24,335 nt of DNA from NCBI GenBank assembly GCA_000438255.1, contig FR901866.1, positions 1 to 24,335 of the forward strand. Reading direction: 5' to 3'. The DNA comes from Clostridium sp. CAG:389. Lineage in GTDB: Bacteria; Bacillota; Clostridia; TANB77; CAG-508. The position numbers and the translations under genes are program-made. A model generated the notes under the pieces. That model ran no database searches. It saw only the letters and a list, made by a program, of their open reading frames with translations, and had not been told where the DNA came from. Positions 1-8,254 of this stretch are shown here, in pieces (positions within the stretch are counted from its first letter, which is position 1; the number at the start of each line of letters is the position of its first letter).

Positions 1-160
1 TAAATAATATATCCCCTTATGCTTGTAGTAATTCATCTCCAAATACTCTAAACATTATCTAGCAACTAAAAAAGTAAAAAAATATAAAAAATCTCTTTTA
101 TAACTCAAAAACTTATGATATAGTATAAGCATAAAATAAAATGTGAAAGGAAAATAAAAA
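1..160. other. Upstream region of the GH18 gene, no gene seen
   Basis: I see no convincing gene here. A TATAGT-like -10 lies near 119-125, and a purine-rich ribosome binding site (GAAAGGAAAA, about 144-153) serves the ATG at 161. No strong -35 is visible, so the promoter is tentative. Confidence 0.4.
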
Positions 161-1852
161 ATGAAAACAAAAAGAACAAAAGAACAAATAGAAAAAAAGA
201 AAAAAAGAATAATAAAAACATTTATAACAATAATAGCAATAATATTAATAGGAATTATAGCTTATAACTTAAACGACTATATAATATTAGACAAAAATAA
301 AAATATCAACTTAGTAATAAACAATAAAAATGTAACATCAAACCTAAAAAAAGACATCATAATAGAAAATGACAACATATACATATCAAAACAAGATTTA
401 GGAAACTTTTTTGACAAATATATATATGAAGACAAAGAAAACAACAACATAGTAACAACATATAACAACAAAATAGCATCAATAAGCCTAGAAAAAAATA
501 AAATAAACATAAACGGATCAAACAAAAACACATATTCACACGCTGAAAACAGAGATGGAACAATATATATACCAATAACAGAACTAGAAGATGTATATGG
601 AATAGAAATTAAATACATAGAAAACTCAAAAGTACTAACAATAGATTCAACATCAAAAGAGCAAAAAAAGGCAATAGTAACAAAAAATGTAGCAGTAAAA
701 TCATCAACAAAATTCATATCAAAAACAATAGACAGAGCGAAAAAAGGAAGCTATGTAGTAGTAATTTCAGAGGATAATGGTTATACAAAAGTCAGAACTG
801 AAAATGGAAAAGTTGGATATGTAAAATCAAATAAAATTGCTAATACAGTAGTAGTTAGAGAAGAAATGCAAGAGACAAAACAAATAGAAGGAAAAGTTAA
901 CTTAGTCTGGGATTATTATTCAGAAGTTGCATCAGCACCTAACAGGACAGGAGTTACAATGGATGGTGTAAATGTGGTATCACCAGCATTTTTCCATTTG
1001 AATTCAAAAGGAGAACTAATTCAAAATATTGGACAAGCAGGAGAGGCATACATGGAATGGGCACATTCAAATGGATATAAAGTATGGCCAATGGTTCAAA
1101 ATGCTGGAAATGGTATGATAAATGTAACATCAGAAATAATGAATGATTACAATAAAAGACAAAAGTTGATAGATGAGATAGTGGATTATTGTGTAAAATA
1201 TAAATTAGATGGAATAAATGTGGATTTTGAAAACATGAAACAAGAAGATAAAGATATGTATTCAAGATTCATAATAGAATTAACACCAAGATTAAAAGAT
1301 ATGGGAATGGTTGTATCTGTTGACGTTACAGCACCAGATGGTTCTGAAACATGGTCAATGTGTTTTGATAGACATGTAATTGGAGACGTAGCCGATTACA
1401 TAGTATTTATGGCATATGACCAATATGGAACATCAAGTGATAAATCAGGAACAACAGCGGGATATGACTGGGTAAATGTAAGTCTTAATAAATTTTTAAA
1501 AACAGAAGAAATAAAGAATGATAAAATTATTTTAGCAATTCCGTTATATACAAGATTATGGACAGAAGATAGCTCAGGAAAAGTTGTAAAACAAACTACT
1601 ATATCAATGAAAAATGTAGATAAAATAATTCCAAGTGATGTTAAAAAACAATGGAATGACAATTTAAAACAATATTATGTGGAATATAAAGATGGCTCAT
1701 ACACTAAAAAAATGTGGATAGAAGACGAAGAATCTTTAAAAGCGAAAATCAGTCTAATTAATAATAATAATTTAGGAGGAGTAGCTTCTTGGGAAAAAGG
1801 TATGGAAACAGATGATTTTTGGACATTTTTAAAAGAAAACCTTGACTTTTAG
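161..1852 (+). CDS. Membrane-anchored GH18 (SleL/YaaH-like) glycoside hydrolase with SH3 domain
   Basis: This 563-residue protein probably binds and cleaves a cell-wall or spore-cortex glycan outside the membrane. A lysine-rich start is followed by one hydrophobic segment (about 17-39), a signal anchor. Residues about 45-165 resemble the copper-amine-oxidase N-terminal (stalk) domain common in clostridial wall proteins, and about 172-226 look like a bacterial SH3 domain (VAVKSSTKF...GYVKSNKI). From about 243 to the end it is a GH18 barrel. The catalytic signature DGINVDFE (D350-E357) has the DxxDxDxE spacing, with E357 as the expected acid/base. The family includes SleL/YaaH cortex-lytic N-acetylglucosaminidases, but LysM repeats are absent. 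The first 600 bases are more A-rich than the catalytic half. sigH follows 53 bp downstream on the same strand and may be co-transcribed. Family assignment is firm; the exact substrate is inferred. Confidence 0.85.
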   Translation: MKTKRTKEQIEKKKKRIIKTFITIIAIILIGIIAYNLNDYIILDKNKNINLVINNKNVTSNLKKDIIIENDNIYISKQDLGNFFDKYIYEDKENNNIVTTYNNKIASISLEKNKININGSNKNTYSHAENRDGTIYIPITELEDVYGIEIKYIENSKVLTIDSTSKEQKKAIVTKNVAVKSSTKFISKTIDRAKKGSYVVVISEDNGYTKVRTENGKVGYVKSNKIANTVVVREEMQETKQIEGKVNLVWDYYSEVASAPNRTGVTMDGVNVVSPAFFHLNSKGELIQNIGQAGEAYMEWAHSNGYKVWPMVQNAGNGMINVTSEIMNDYNKRQKLIDEIVDYCVKYKLDGINVDFENMKQEDKDMYSRFIIELTPRLKDMGMVVSVDVTAPDGSETWSMCFDRHVIGDVADYIVFMAYDQYGTSSDKSGTTAGYDWVNVSLNKFLKTEEIKNDKIILAIPLYTRLWTEDSSGKVVKQTTISMKNVDKIIPSDVKKQWNDNLKQYYVEYKDGSYTKKMWIEDEESLKAKISLINNNNLGGVASWEKGMETDDFWTFLKENLDF

Positions 1853-1905
1853 GAAGTTTAAAAGATATAATGACAAAAAGAAACGTGCGGAGGTATTTTA
1901 GACAT

Positions 1906-2541
1906 ATGCAAAACAAAAACATATATTATACAACAGAAAAATATGCAAATTTAACAGATGAACAAATAATATCTCAAATAAAAGAAGGAGATGAGCAAGC
2001 TCTATCCTTCTTGCTAGATAAATATAAAGATTTAGTAAACTCAAAAGTCGGAAAATACTTTATTATTGGAGCAGAAAGAGAAGATATTATACAAGAGGGA
2101 ATGATAGGCTTATATAAAGCAATAAAAGGCTTTGATAAATGTAAACAAAATACATTTAAAACATTTGCAAACCTATGTATAGAAAGACAGTTAATAACAG
2201 CAATAAAAAGTTCTAATAGACAAAAACATATGCCACTTAATTCGTATTTATCATTAAATACATCTGCATACGAAGATGATGAGGATGGTACAGAATTAAT
2301 AGAGACTTTTGAAGTTGATACAATAGAAGATCCACTTGAAACAATAACAAAACAAGAATCTTTTGATGAAATACAAAAAGCTGTAAATAAATCTTTGAGT
2401 AAATTCGAAAGTCAAGTTTTGGAAAAATATATGCAGGGAGATAGCTATGAAATTATTGCAAAAAGATTAGATACACCTGTGAAATCAGTTGATAATGCAA
2501 TTCAAAGAATTAGAAAAAAGGCTATTAAAAACTTATTTTAG
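1906..2541 (+). CDS. sigH: RNA polymerase sporulation sigma factor SigH (sigma-30)
   Basis: Sigma-H directs early-stationary and sporulation transcription in endospore formers. From the ATG at 1906 the product is 211 residues. It shows region 2 (GADREDI-like GAEREDIIQEGMIGLYKAI) and the RQLITAIKSSNRQKHMPLNSYLSL stretch shared with Bacillus SigH, here in two parts: region 2.4 and its continuation. A C-terminal region 4 helix-turn-helix (SYEIIAKRLDTPVKSVDNAIQ) follows. An in-frame ATG at 1870 exists, but CGGAGGT at 1888-1894 is a good ribosome binding site for 1906, and homologues begin close to this point. The chosen start also puts the CGG triplet at 1888 outside the coding sequence. tRNA-Thr follows at once, 10 bp after the stop. 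Confidence 0.93.
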   Translation: MQNKNIYYTTEKYANLTDEQIISQIKEGDEQALSFLLDKYKDLVNSKVGKYFIIGAEREDIIQEGMIGLYKAIKGFDKCKQNTFKTFANLCIERQLITAIKSSNRQKHMPLNSYLSLNTSAYEDDEDGTELIETFEVDTIEDPLETITKQESFDEIQKAVNKSLSKFESQVLEKYMQGDSYEIIAKRLDTPVKSVDNAIQRIRKKAIKNLF

Positions 2542-2551
2542 TGCCTTTCAT

Positions 2552-2627
2552 GCTTGCATAGCTCAGTTGGTAGAGTACTGCTTTGGTAAAGCAGAGGTCA
2601 CGGGTTCAATTCCCGTTGTAAGCTCCA
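2552..2627 (+). tRNA. tRNA-Thr (anticodon GGT)
   Basis: A complete 76-nt cloverleaf with encoded CCA. The acceptor stem GCTTGCA pairs with TGTAAGC (one G-U), the D arm GCTC/GAGT is present, the anticodon stem is CTGCT/AGCAG, and the loop TTGGTAA places GGT at 2585-2587. The T arm is ACGGG/CCCGT with TTCAATT. It reads ACC and ACT. The same tRNA is the expected ligand of the T-box at 3010-3245, whose specifier reads ACC. Confidence 0.97.
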
Positions 2628-2657
2628 ACGTTAAAATCATAATAATATATTACAAAA

Positions 2658-2685
2658 AAGCTCCTCACTGAGGAGCTTCTTTCAA
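2658..2685. terminator. Bidirectional intrinsic terminator between tRNA-Thr and the 71-aa gene
   Basis: A perfect 9-bp stem (AAGCTCCTC/GAGGAGCTT, 2658-2666 and 2670-2678) with a 3-nt loop is followed by a T-rich tract. On the other strand the stem is followed by CTTTTTTG. It can end the tRNA transcript and the convergent minus-strand gene. Confidence 0.85.
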
Positions 2686-2687
2686 TT

Positions 2688-2903
2688 TTAGGTATTTGGA
2701 AGATGTTTATGTCTATATAATCTTCGCATTAATATTTGATGATTGACATTAAAAAGAAGTTGCCTAAGATTAGCCAAATGTTCATCGTCTACATTAACCT
2801 TAGACAAACCATCTCGAAGTTTGTCCCGAGCTTCCGTCAATTCTTCCAACGACATACTATCAATGTCAAGTGTGACATTGCCATTCAATACTTTCTGCAT
2901 CAT
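2688..2903 (-). CDS. Small protein of unknown function, 71 aa
   Basis: I do not recognise this protein. It starts with two Met codons 8 nt after a strong AAAGGAGG site and has an excellent promoter of its own, so it is very likely expressed. It has no membrane segment. Residues about 17-35 (SLEELTEARDKLRDGL) and 42-65 look like two amphipathic helices, suggesting a helical hairpin or a small interaction protein. Codon use differs from the neighbours: TCG, GTC, CGA, AGG and one in-frame CGG (codon 26 or so) appear, while surrounding core genes use AGA and A-ending codons. A +1 shift at that CGG would soon meet a stop, so the CGG appears to be read in frame. It is divergent from thrS and convergent with tRNA-Thr. 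Confidence 0.75.
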   Translation of the reverse strand: MMQKVLNGNVTLDIDSMSLEELTEARDKLRDGLSKVNVDDEHLANLRQLLFNVNHQILMRRLYRHKHLPNT

Positions 2904-2937
2904 AATGCATTCCTCCTTTTAGGTCATTTATAACTAA

Positions 2938-2966
2938 ATTATAGCACAATAAAAATAAAAAATCAA
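2938..2966 (-). promoter_or_regulatory. Sigma-A promoter of the 71-aa gene
   Basis: On the minus strand, TTGATT and TATAAT are separated by 17 bp. The -10 is preceded by TGC, an extended -10. It lies 35 bp before the start codon and back to back with the thrS promoter. Confidence 0.75.
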
Positions 2967-2973
2967 AAAATAA

Positions 2974-3002
2974 TTGACTTTTAAACAAAAAGGTATTAAA
3001 AT
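2974..3002 (+). promoter_or_regulatory. Sigma-A promoter of the thrS T-box transcript
   Basis: TTGACT at 2974-2979 and TAAAAT at 2997-3002 are separated by 17 bp, placing the start of transcription near 3009, just before the T-box leader. Confidence 0.75.
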
Positions 3003-3009
3003 AAAAATA

Positions 3010-3245
3010 TAATAAGAAAAACGAGTAAGAGAAAAAGTAAAATAAAGGTTACTAAAAGAGAGAACAAGTCAAGGCTGAAAACTAGTTCAAGAAAACGTAT
3101 TTGAAAAACTACCTCTTCAAAAGTTTTGGTGAACAAGCCAAACGTGTAAGATACGTTATAATCTAAAAAATTAAGTAAAAATTAGGATGGAACCGTGTAA
3201 TAAAAAGCACTCCTTATAGCCTCAAAAGCTATAAGAGTGCTTTTT
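3010..3245 (+). promoter_or_regulatory. Thr-specific T-box riboswitch upstream of thrS
   Basis: The hallmark AGGATGGAACCGTG (3184-3197) matches the T-box/antiterminator sequence. A terminator follows at once (3202-3245): AAAAAGCACTC..TTATAGC pairs with GCTATAA.GAGTGCTTTTT. Upstream, the Stem I region contains AGAG (about 3055-3061) pairing with CTCT, and ACC at 3111-3113 in the specifier position. Uncharged tRNA-Thr(GGT) should bind the specifier and stabilise the antiterminator, so thrS is expressed on threonine starvation. The matching tRNA gene is 400 bp upstream. Confidence 0.93.
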
Positions 3246-3264
3246 AATATATAGTAGTAAAAAA

Positions 3265-3312
3265 TGTCAATTTTGGGGTAACGATGTTACAAAAAACATC
3301 TCCAAAATGACA
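3265..3312 (+). other. Second leader hairpin between the T-box terminator and the thrS RBS
   Basis: TGTCA(A)TTTTGGG pairs with TCCAAAATGACA, and an inner GATGTT pairs with AACATC, giving a long near-perfect hairpin that ends 3 nt before the thrS ribosome binding site (AGAAGGGAG). There is no T-tract, so it is not a terminator. It could stabilise a processed thrS mRNA or affect initiation; the function is inferred. Confidence 0.55.
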
Positions 3313-3330
3313 AAAGAAGGGAGAAAAATT

Positions 3331-5256
3331 ATGATAAAATTAACATTAAAAGATGGTTCAATAAAAGAAATTGAACAAGGAAGTACAATTTACGAAGTAG
3401 CGCAAAAGATAAGTGAAGGATTAGCAAGAGTCGCAACATGCGGAATAGTAAATGGAGAAGTAAAAGACCTAAGATATGAACTACAAGAAGACTGTAATTT
3501 AAGTATAGAAACATTTGACAGCAGTATAGAAGGAAAAAAAGCATATTGGCACACAACTTCACACATAATGGCACAAGCAGTACAAAGATTATTTCCAAAC
3601 GTAAAATTTGCAATAGGACCAAGCATTGAAAATGGATTTTACTATGATTTTGATGTGGAAAAACCATTTACAGATGATGACAAAGCTAAAATAGAAGCAG
3701 AAATGAAAAAAATAATTAAAGAAGATATTGAAATAGAAAGATTTTCTTTACCAAAACAAGATGCTTTAAAATTAATGGAAGGACAACCATATAAACAAGA
3801 ATTAATAAATGATTTAGCAGATGGGGAAGAAATAAGTTTCTACAAACAAGGAGATTTTACAGACCTATGTGCTGGACCACATTTAATGAAAACTGGAAAA
3901 GTAAAAGCAGTTAAAATATTATCATCTTCTGGTGCTTATTGGAGAGGCGATGAGCATAACAAAATGTTACAAAGAATTTATGCTATATCATTCCCAAAAG
4001 CAAGCCAAGTTGATGAATACATGCAACAATTAGAAGAAGCAAGACAACGTGACCATAGAAAATTAGGAAAAGATTTAGAATTGTTTATGACAAGTCCATT
4101 AGTTGGTTCAGGTCTTCCTATGTATTTACCAAATGGTGCAACAGTAAGAAGATTGCTAGAAAGATATATCCAAGACAAAGAAATTGAAATGGGATACCAA
4201 CACGTATATACTCCATCACTTGCAAATACTGAATTATACAAAGTTTCAGGACACTGGGACCATTACAAAGAAGATATGTTCCCTGTTATGAAAATGGATA
4301 ATGAGGAAATGGTTTTAAGACCAATGAACTGTCCTCATCATATGTTAATATACAAAAATAAAATGCACTCATATAGAGATTTACCAATTAGAATTGGTGA
4401 ATTAGCACATGATTTTAGATATGAAGATAGTGGGAGTGTTTGCGGTTTAGAGAGAGTTCGTGAAATGTGTCAAAATGATGCTCACCTTTTTGTTAGACCA
4501 GACCAAATTAAAGAAGAAGTTGGAAAAGTTGTGCAATTAATCTTATCAGTTTACAAAGATTTTGGATTTAAAGATTATGAATTTAGATTATCTTTAAGAG
4601 ATAAAAAAGATACACATAAGTATTTTGATGATGATGAGATGTGGGAAAAAGCAGAAGGTCAATTAAGAGAAATTTTAACAGAATTAGGTATAAATTTCTA
4701 CGAAGCAGAAGGAGAAGCAGCATTTTATGGACCAAAACTAGATGTTCAATTAAAATCAGCTGTTGGACATGATGTAACAGTATCAACTTGCCAATTAGAC
4801 TTCTTATTACCAGAAAGATTTAAGCTAGAATATGTTGGAGAAGACGGAGAAAAACATAGACCTGTCGTAATTCACAGAGCTATTTTAGGAACATTTGATA
4901 GATTTATGTGCTTCTTAATTGAAGAAACAAAAGGTGCATTCCCATTATGGCTTTCACCAACACAAGTAAAAATATTACCAATTACAGATGCACAACATGA
5001 TTATGCAAAATTAATTGAAGAAAAACTTCATAAAGCTGGAATTCGTGTTGTTTTAGATGATAGAAATGAAAAAGTTGGTTATAAGATTCGTGAGGCTCAA
5101 CTTGAAAAAGTTCCTTATATGTTGGTTGTTGGTGCAAAAGAGGTTGAAGAAAATACAGTTTCAATTCGTTCAAGAGAGAGTGCTGAAAATGAGACTATGA
5201 ATGTTGATAAATTTGTAGCTAGAATTAAAGATGAAGTTGAAAATAAAAATAAATAA
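3331..5256 (+). CDS. thrS: Threonyl-tRNA synthetase
   Basis: Charges tRNA-Thr in the cytoplasm. The start at 3331 (MIKLTLKDGS) follows AAGGGAG by 7 nt and begins the TGS domain exactly; the in-frame ATG at 3307 lies in the leader hairpin and is rejected. Domains in the 641-residue product: TGS (1-62); the editing domain with HxxxH (H74, H78) and its later TDLCAGPH motif; the class II catalytic core with the zinc-ligand MNCPHH motif and motif 2 around FRYEDSGSVCGLERVRE; and a C-terminal anticodon-binding domain from about 535. Length is usual for the family. Expression is under the T-box, and a terminator follows. Confidence 0.97.
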   Translation: MIKLTLKDGSIKEIEQGSTIYEVAQKISEGLARVATCGIVNGEVKDLRYELQEDCNLSIETFDSSIEGKKAYWHTTSHIMAQAVQRLFPNVKFAIGPSIENGFYYDFDVEKPFTDDDKAKIEAEMKKIIKEDIEIERFSLPKQDALKLMEGQPYKQELINDLADGEEISFYKQGDFTDLCAGPHLMKTGKVKAVKILSSSGAYWRGDEHNKMLQRIYAISFPKASQVDEYMQQLEEARQRDHRKLGKDLELFMTSPLVGSGLPMYLPNGATVRRLLERYIQDKEIEMGYQHVYTPSLANTELYKVSGHWDHYKEDMFPVMKMDNEEMVLRPMNCPHHMLIYKNKMHSYRDLPIRIGELAHDFRYEDSGSVCGLERVREMCQNDAHLFVRPDQIKEEVGKVVQLILSVYKDFGFKDYEFRLSLRDKKDTHKYFDDDEMWEKAEGQLREILTELGINFYEAEGEAAFYGPKLDVQLKSAVGHDVTVSTCQLDFLLPERFKLEYVGEDGEKHRPVVIHRAILGTFDRFMCFLIEETKGAFPLWLSPTQVKILPITDAQHDYAKLIEEKLHKAGIRVVLDDRNEKVGYKIREAQLEKVPYMLVVGAKEVEENTVSIRSRESAENETMNVDKFVARIKDEVENKNK

Positions 5257-5273
5257 TAACGATAAATTGTTTC

Positions 5274-5321
5274 AAAAAATGGAATAGTCAATAGAAAATT
5301 TCTAAGACTATTCCATTTTTT
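5274..5321 (+). terminator. Terminator of thrS
   Basis: TGGAATAGTC (from about 5279) pairs with GACTATTCCA (5306-5315) around a 16-nt loop, followed by a run of seven T. Confidence 0.85.
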
Positions 5322-5340
5322 TGTTAAATTTTTTATACTG

Positions 5341-5371
5341 TTGACAAAAATGAAAAAATAAATAATAATAT
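5341..5371 (+). promoter_or_regulatory. Promoter of the envelope-lipid gene cluster
   Basis: A consensus TTGACA at 5341-5346 is followed by several AT-rich -10 candidates (TAATAA at 5363, TAATAT at 5366). It is the likely start of the transcript covering 5397-9178. Confidence 0.55.
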
Positions 5372-5396
5372 ATTATATAAAGAATGGAAGGTAAAA

Positions 5397-6440
5397 ATGA
5401 AAAGAACGGGAAAAACAATAAGAAATGCAATAATATTTATATTGCTAATAATATTAACATTTTATATAATATTAAAAGACCAAAACACAGACGAAATATT
5501 TAAAATAATAGGAACAGTAAAATTACAATATGTGTTAATAGCAGTAATATGTATGAGCATATATGTAATATGTGAAGCAATAAACATAGGAAGAACACTA
5601 AAAGCACTAAATGAAAAAACATCATTTTTCAACAACATAAAATATGCTTTAATAGGATTCTTTTTTAGTGGAATAACACCAGCAGCAAGTGGTGGTCAAC
5701 CAATGCAAATATACTATATGTATAAAGACAAAATATCAGTAGCAAACTCAACATTAGCATTACTAATAAACCTAAGCAGTATGCAAGTAGTAACAATATC
5801 ACTAGCACTAATAAGTGTAGTAATAAATCATAACATATTAAATACAGCGCTAACATGGTTCTTTGTAATAGGTATAGCACTAAATGCAAGTGCATTATCA
5901 CTATTATTAATAGCAATATTTTCAAAGAAACTACTAAAAAAACTAATAAATCTAGTAGTAAAAATAATGAAAAAAATAAAAATAAAAAATGTAGAGCAAA
6001 AACAAGAAAAAATTGAAGCGGAATTAAGCAAATATCAAGATAGTAGTGACTACATCAAAAACAACAAATTAGTAATATTAAAAACAATAATAACAACATA
6101 TATAGAATTTTTAGCACTTTACAGTGTATCATATTGGGTATATCGCTCATTTGGACTAAATGAATACAATATTTTCAAAATAACAAGTATACAGGCAGTA
6201 CTATATGGAACAGTATCAGGAATACCATCACCAGGAGCAGTAGGAGTAACAGAAGGAGGTTTTATAGAAATATTCAAAACTATATTCCCACAAAATATAA
6301 TAAACAGTGCTATGATACTAAATAGAGGAATAAACTTCTATTTACTTATAATAGTAAGTGCAATTATTACAATGATAAATGCAATAAAATGCCAAAAAAT
6401 GGAAGAAAAAAATACTGAAAATAATGATGAAAAAAGTTGA
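5397..6440 (+). CDS. Integral membrane protein of the lysylphosphatidylglycerol synthase TM/flippase-like family (UPF0104)
   Basis: A 347-residue polytopic membrane protein with about seven to eight hydrophobic segments. Two family motifs are plain: TPAASGGQPMQIYYMYK (about 98-114), and IPSPGAVGVTEGGF (about 275-288). Members include the transmembrane half of MprF and stand-alone YbhN-like proteins; the former moves aminoacyl-lipids across the membrane, and many stand-alone members lie in glycolipid clusters. The soluble lysyl-transferase domain of MprF is missing, so lipid translocation or a transferase role on lipid substrates is inferred. The C-terminus is lysine/glutamate rich and cytoplasmic. 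The GT8 gene starts 55 bp downstream, and the cluster suggests it handles a glycosylated lipid. Confidence 0.85.
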   Translation: MKRTGKTIRNAIIFILLIILTFYIILKDQNTDEIFKIIGTVKLQYVLIAVICMSIYVICEAINIGRTLKALNEKTSFFNNIKYALIGFFFSGITPAASGGQPMQIYYMYKDKISVANSTLALLINLSSMQVVTISLALISVVINHNILNTALTWFFVIGIALNASALSLLLIAIFSKKLLKKLINLVVKIMKKIKIKNVEQKQEKIEAELSKYQDSSDYIKNNKLVILKTIITTYIEFLALYSVSYWVYRSFGLNEYNIFKITSIQAVLYGTVSGIPSPGAVGVTEGGFIEIFKTIFPQNIINSAMILNRGINFYLLIIVSAIITMINAIKCQKMEEKNTENNDEKS

Positions 6441-6495
6441 AAAAAATTAAAAAATAATATATAATATTGAAGATTTTAAAAATAGGGGAAAAATA

Positions 6496-7329
6496 ATGAA
6501 TATACTTTTATGTGGAAATGAAAAAGTTTTTGATGGAGCACTAACAGAACTAATATCAATAACAAATAAAACAAAATCAAATATAACATGTTATATATTC
6601 ACAATGGATTTATCAAGGATAAAGCCAGAATATACATCTATAAAAGATGAACAAATTGAATATCTTGACAAAGTTATAAAAACTAAAAATCCAGAAAATG
6701 AGGTAATCAAAGTAGATGTAACAGAAATATATGAAAAAGAATTTGGACATTGCAAAAACGAAGATGCATACTGTACACCATATACTTTATTAAGATTACT
6801 AGCAGACTTAGTTCCAGATATGCCAGAAAAACTACTATACCTTGATATAGATATGATGGCAAATGGAGACATATCAGAGTTATATGAAACAGATATAACA
6901 GAATATGAATATGCAGCAGTAAAGGAAAAATATGGTTCAGTATTCATATGGCCAGACTATATAAATGCAGGAATGCTTTTATTAAATATGAAAAAAATAA
7001 AAGAAACAGGTCTATTAGAAAAAGCAAGAAATTTGATAAAAAACAAAAAACTAATATTTGCAGACCAAAGTGCAATATATTATTCAACCACATCAAAAAA
7101 ATTATTACCAAGAATATATAATGAACAATCAAAATTCAATAAAAAAGACACAGTAATATGTCATTTTTGCAAAAGACTATTGTGGAAACCATATCCACAC
7201 ACAGAAAACTATAAACAATGGCACATAGAAGAAGTACATAAAATTTTAAAATGTCATGCATTTGATAAAGATTTGGAAGAGTATAAAGAGTTAAAAAATA
7301 AATATGAACAAAAAAAGGAGAAAAAATAA
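6496..7329 (+). CDS. Family 8 glycosyltransferase (GT8), first copy
   Basis: A 277-residue retaining sugar transferase of the LgtC/glycogenin family. It begins MNILLCGNEKVFDGAL, with the nucleotide-sugar site at the N-terminus. It carries the metal-binding DxD motif in YLDIDMMANGDISELY (about 115-130), then NAGMLLLNMKK (about 157-167), and a C-terminal VICHFCKRLLWKPY segment equivalent to the HFxxxxKPW region of the family. No signal peptide or membrane segment is seen, so it should act at the inner membrane face. Its stop codon abuts the ATG of the second GT8 gene, indicating translational coupling. The acceptor cannot be told from sequence; lipid or wall polymer glycosylation fits the neighbours. 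Confidence 0.88.
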   Translation: MNILLCGNEKVFDGALTELISITNKTKSNITCYIFTMDLSRIKPEYTSIKDEQIEYLDKVIKTKNPENEVIKVDVTEIYEKEFGHCKNEDAYCTPYTLLRLLADLVPDMPEKLLYLDIDMMANGDISELYETDITEYEYAAVKEKYGSVFIWPDYINAGMLLLNMKKIKETGLLEKARNLIKNKKLIFADQSAIYYSTTSKKLLPRIYNEQSKFNKKDTVICHFCKRLLWKPYPHTENYKQWHIEEVHKILKCHAFDKDLEEYKELKNKYEQKKEKK

Positions 7330-8250
7330 ATGAATAAAGAAATACCAGTATTTTTTGCAGTAGATAATGGATATATACCATTTTTAGGAGTAGCACTAAA
7401 ATCATTAATAGACAACACATCAGAAAAAAATAAATATGCAATAAAAGTATTATATACAAGCGTAACAGAAGAAAATAAAAAAAGAATAAAAAAATATGAA
7501 AAAGAAAATATAAGTATAGAATTTGTTGACTTAAATAAACAATTAGAAGAAATAAAAGGAAAATTATATACACGTAATTATTTCTCAAATACAACATATT
7601 ATAGATTATTTATACCAGAATTATATCCAGAATATGATAAAGCAGTATATATAGACAGTGACACAATATGTTTAGCAGACATTGCAGATTTATATAATGT
7701 TGATATTGGAGATAACTTAATTGCAGCAGTACCAGATGGTGCAGTTCAAGCAGTAGATGTATTCAAAGACTATGTAGAAAGAGTAGTAGGAGTATCAGAT
7801 TACAACAATTACTTTAATGCAGGAGTTATAGTAATGAATCTTGAAGAATTAAGAAAATATAAATTTCAAGAAAAATTTATATATTTACTAGAAAAAATAA
7901 GATTTGAAGTTGCACAAGACCAAGACTATTTAAACAGATTATGCAAAGGAAGAGTAAAAATAATAGATTATGAATGGAATAGAATGCCAATTATGGGAAA
8001 AAGAGACGGAGAAATAAAACTTATACATTATAATTTGGGTTCTAAACCATGGTACTTTGATGACGTTTTGTATCAAGAATATTTCTGGAAATATGCAGAA
8101 AAAACAGAATTTTATAATGAAATAAAAGAAATAGGTGCAAAATATACAGATGAGGATAAAGAAAAAGATGATGCCAACAGTGCAAAACTTATTGAATTAG
8201 CACAAAAAGAAACAGATTGTGTAGGCGATGATAGAATAAATAGGAGATAG
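7330..8250 (+). CDS. Family 8 glycosyltransferase (GT8), second copy
   Basis: A 306-residue GT8 enzyme that follows the first with no gap; its AAAGGAG ribosome binding site is inside the upstream gene. It opens with IPVFFAVDNGYIPFLGVALKS, the typical GT8 N-terminus. YYRLFIPELYPEYDKAVYID leads into the DSD metal site (about 115-117, DSDTICLADIADLYN). FNAGVIVMNLEELR and a C-terminal LIHYNLGSKPWY complete the fold. It is closer to the LgtC-type core than its neighbour. Two different GT8 enzymes in one operon suggest sequential addition of two sugars to a common acceptor (inference). The extreme C-terminus is charged and dispensable looking. Confidence 0.9.
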   Translation: MNKEIPVFFAVDNGYIPFLGVALKSLIDNTSEKNKYAIKVLYTSVTEENKKRIKKYEKENISIEFVDLNKQLEEIKGKLYTRNYFSNTTYYRLFIPELYPEYDKAVYIDSDTICLADIADLYNVDIGDNLIAAVPDGAVQAVDVFKDYVERVVGVSDYNNYFNAGVIVMNLEELRKYKFQEKFIYLLEKIRFEVAQDQDYLNRLCKGRVKIIDYEWNRMPIMGKRDGEIKLIHYNLGSKPWYFDDVLYQEYFWKYAEKTEFYNEIKEIGAKYTDEDKEKDDANSAKLIELAQKETDCVGDDRINRR

Positions 8251-8254
8251 TTTG

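Noticed and set aside
1870..1905. SigH starting at ATG 1870 with an in-frame CGG
   Set aside because: The CGGAGGT is better explained as the ribosome binding site of the ATG at 1906, where homologues begin.
2489..2671. 60-aa plus-strand frame across the tRNA
   Set aside because: It overlaps sigH, runs through tRNA-Thr and a terminator stem, and has no ribosome binding site.
3307..3330. thrS start at ATG 3307
   Set aside because: It lies in the leader hairpin, lacks a ribosome binding site and adds eight residues before the normal TGS start.
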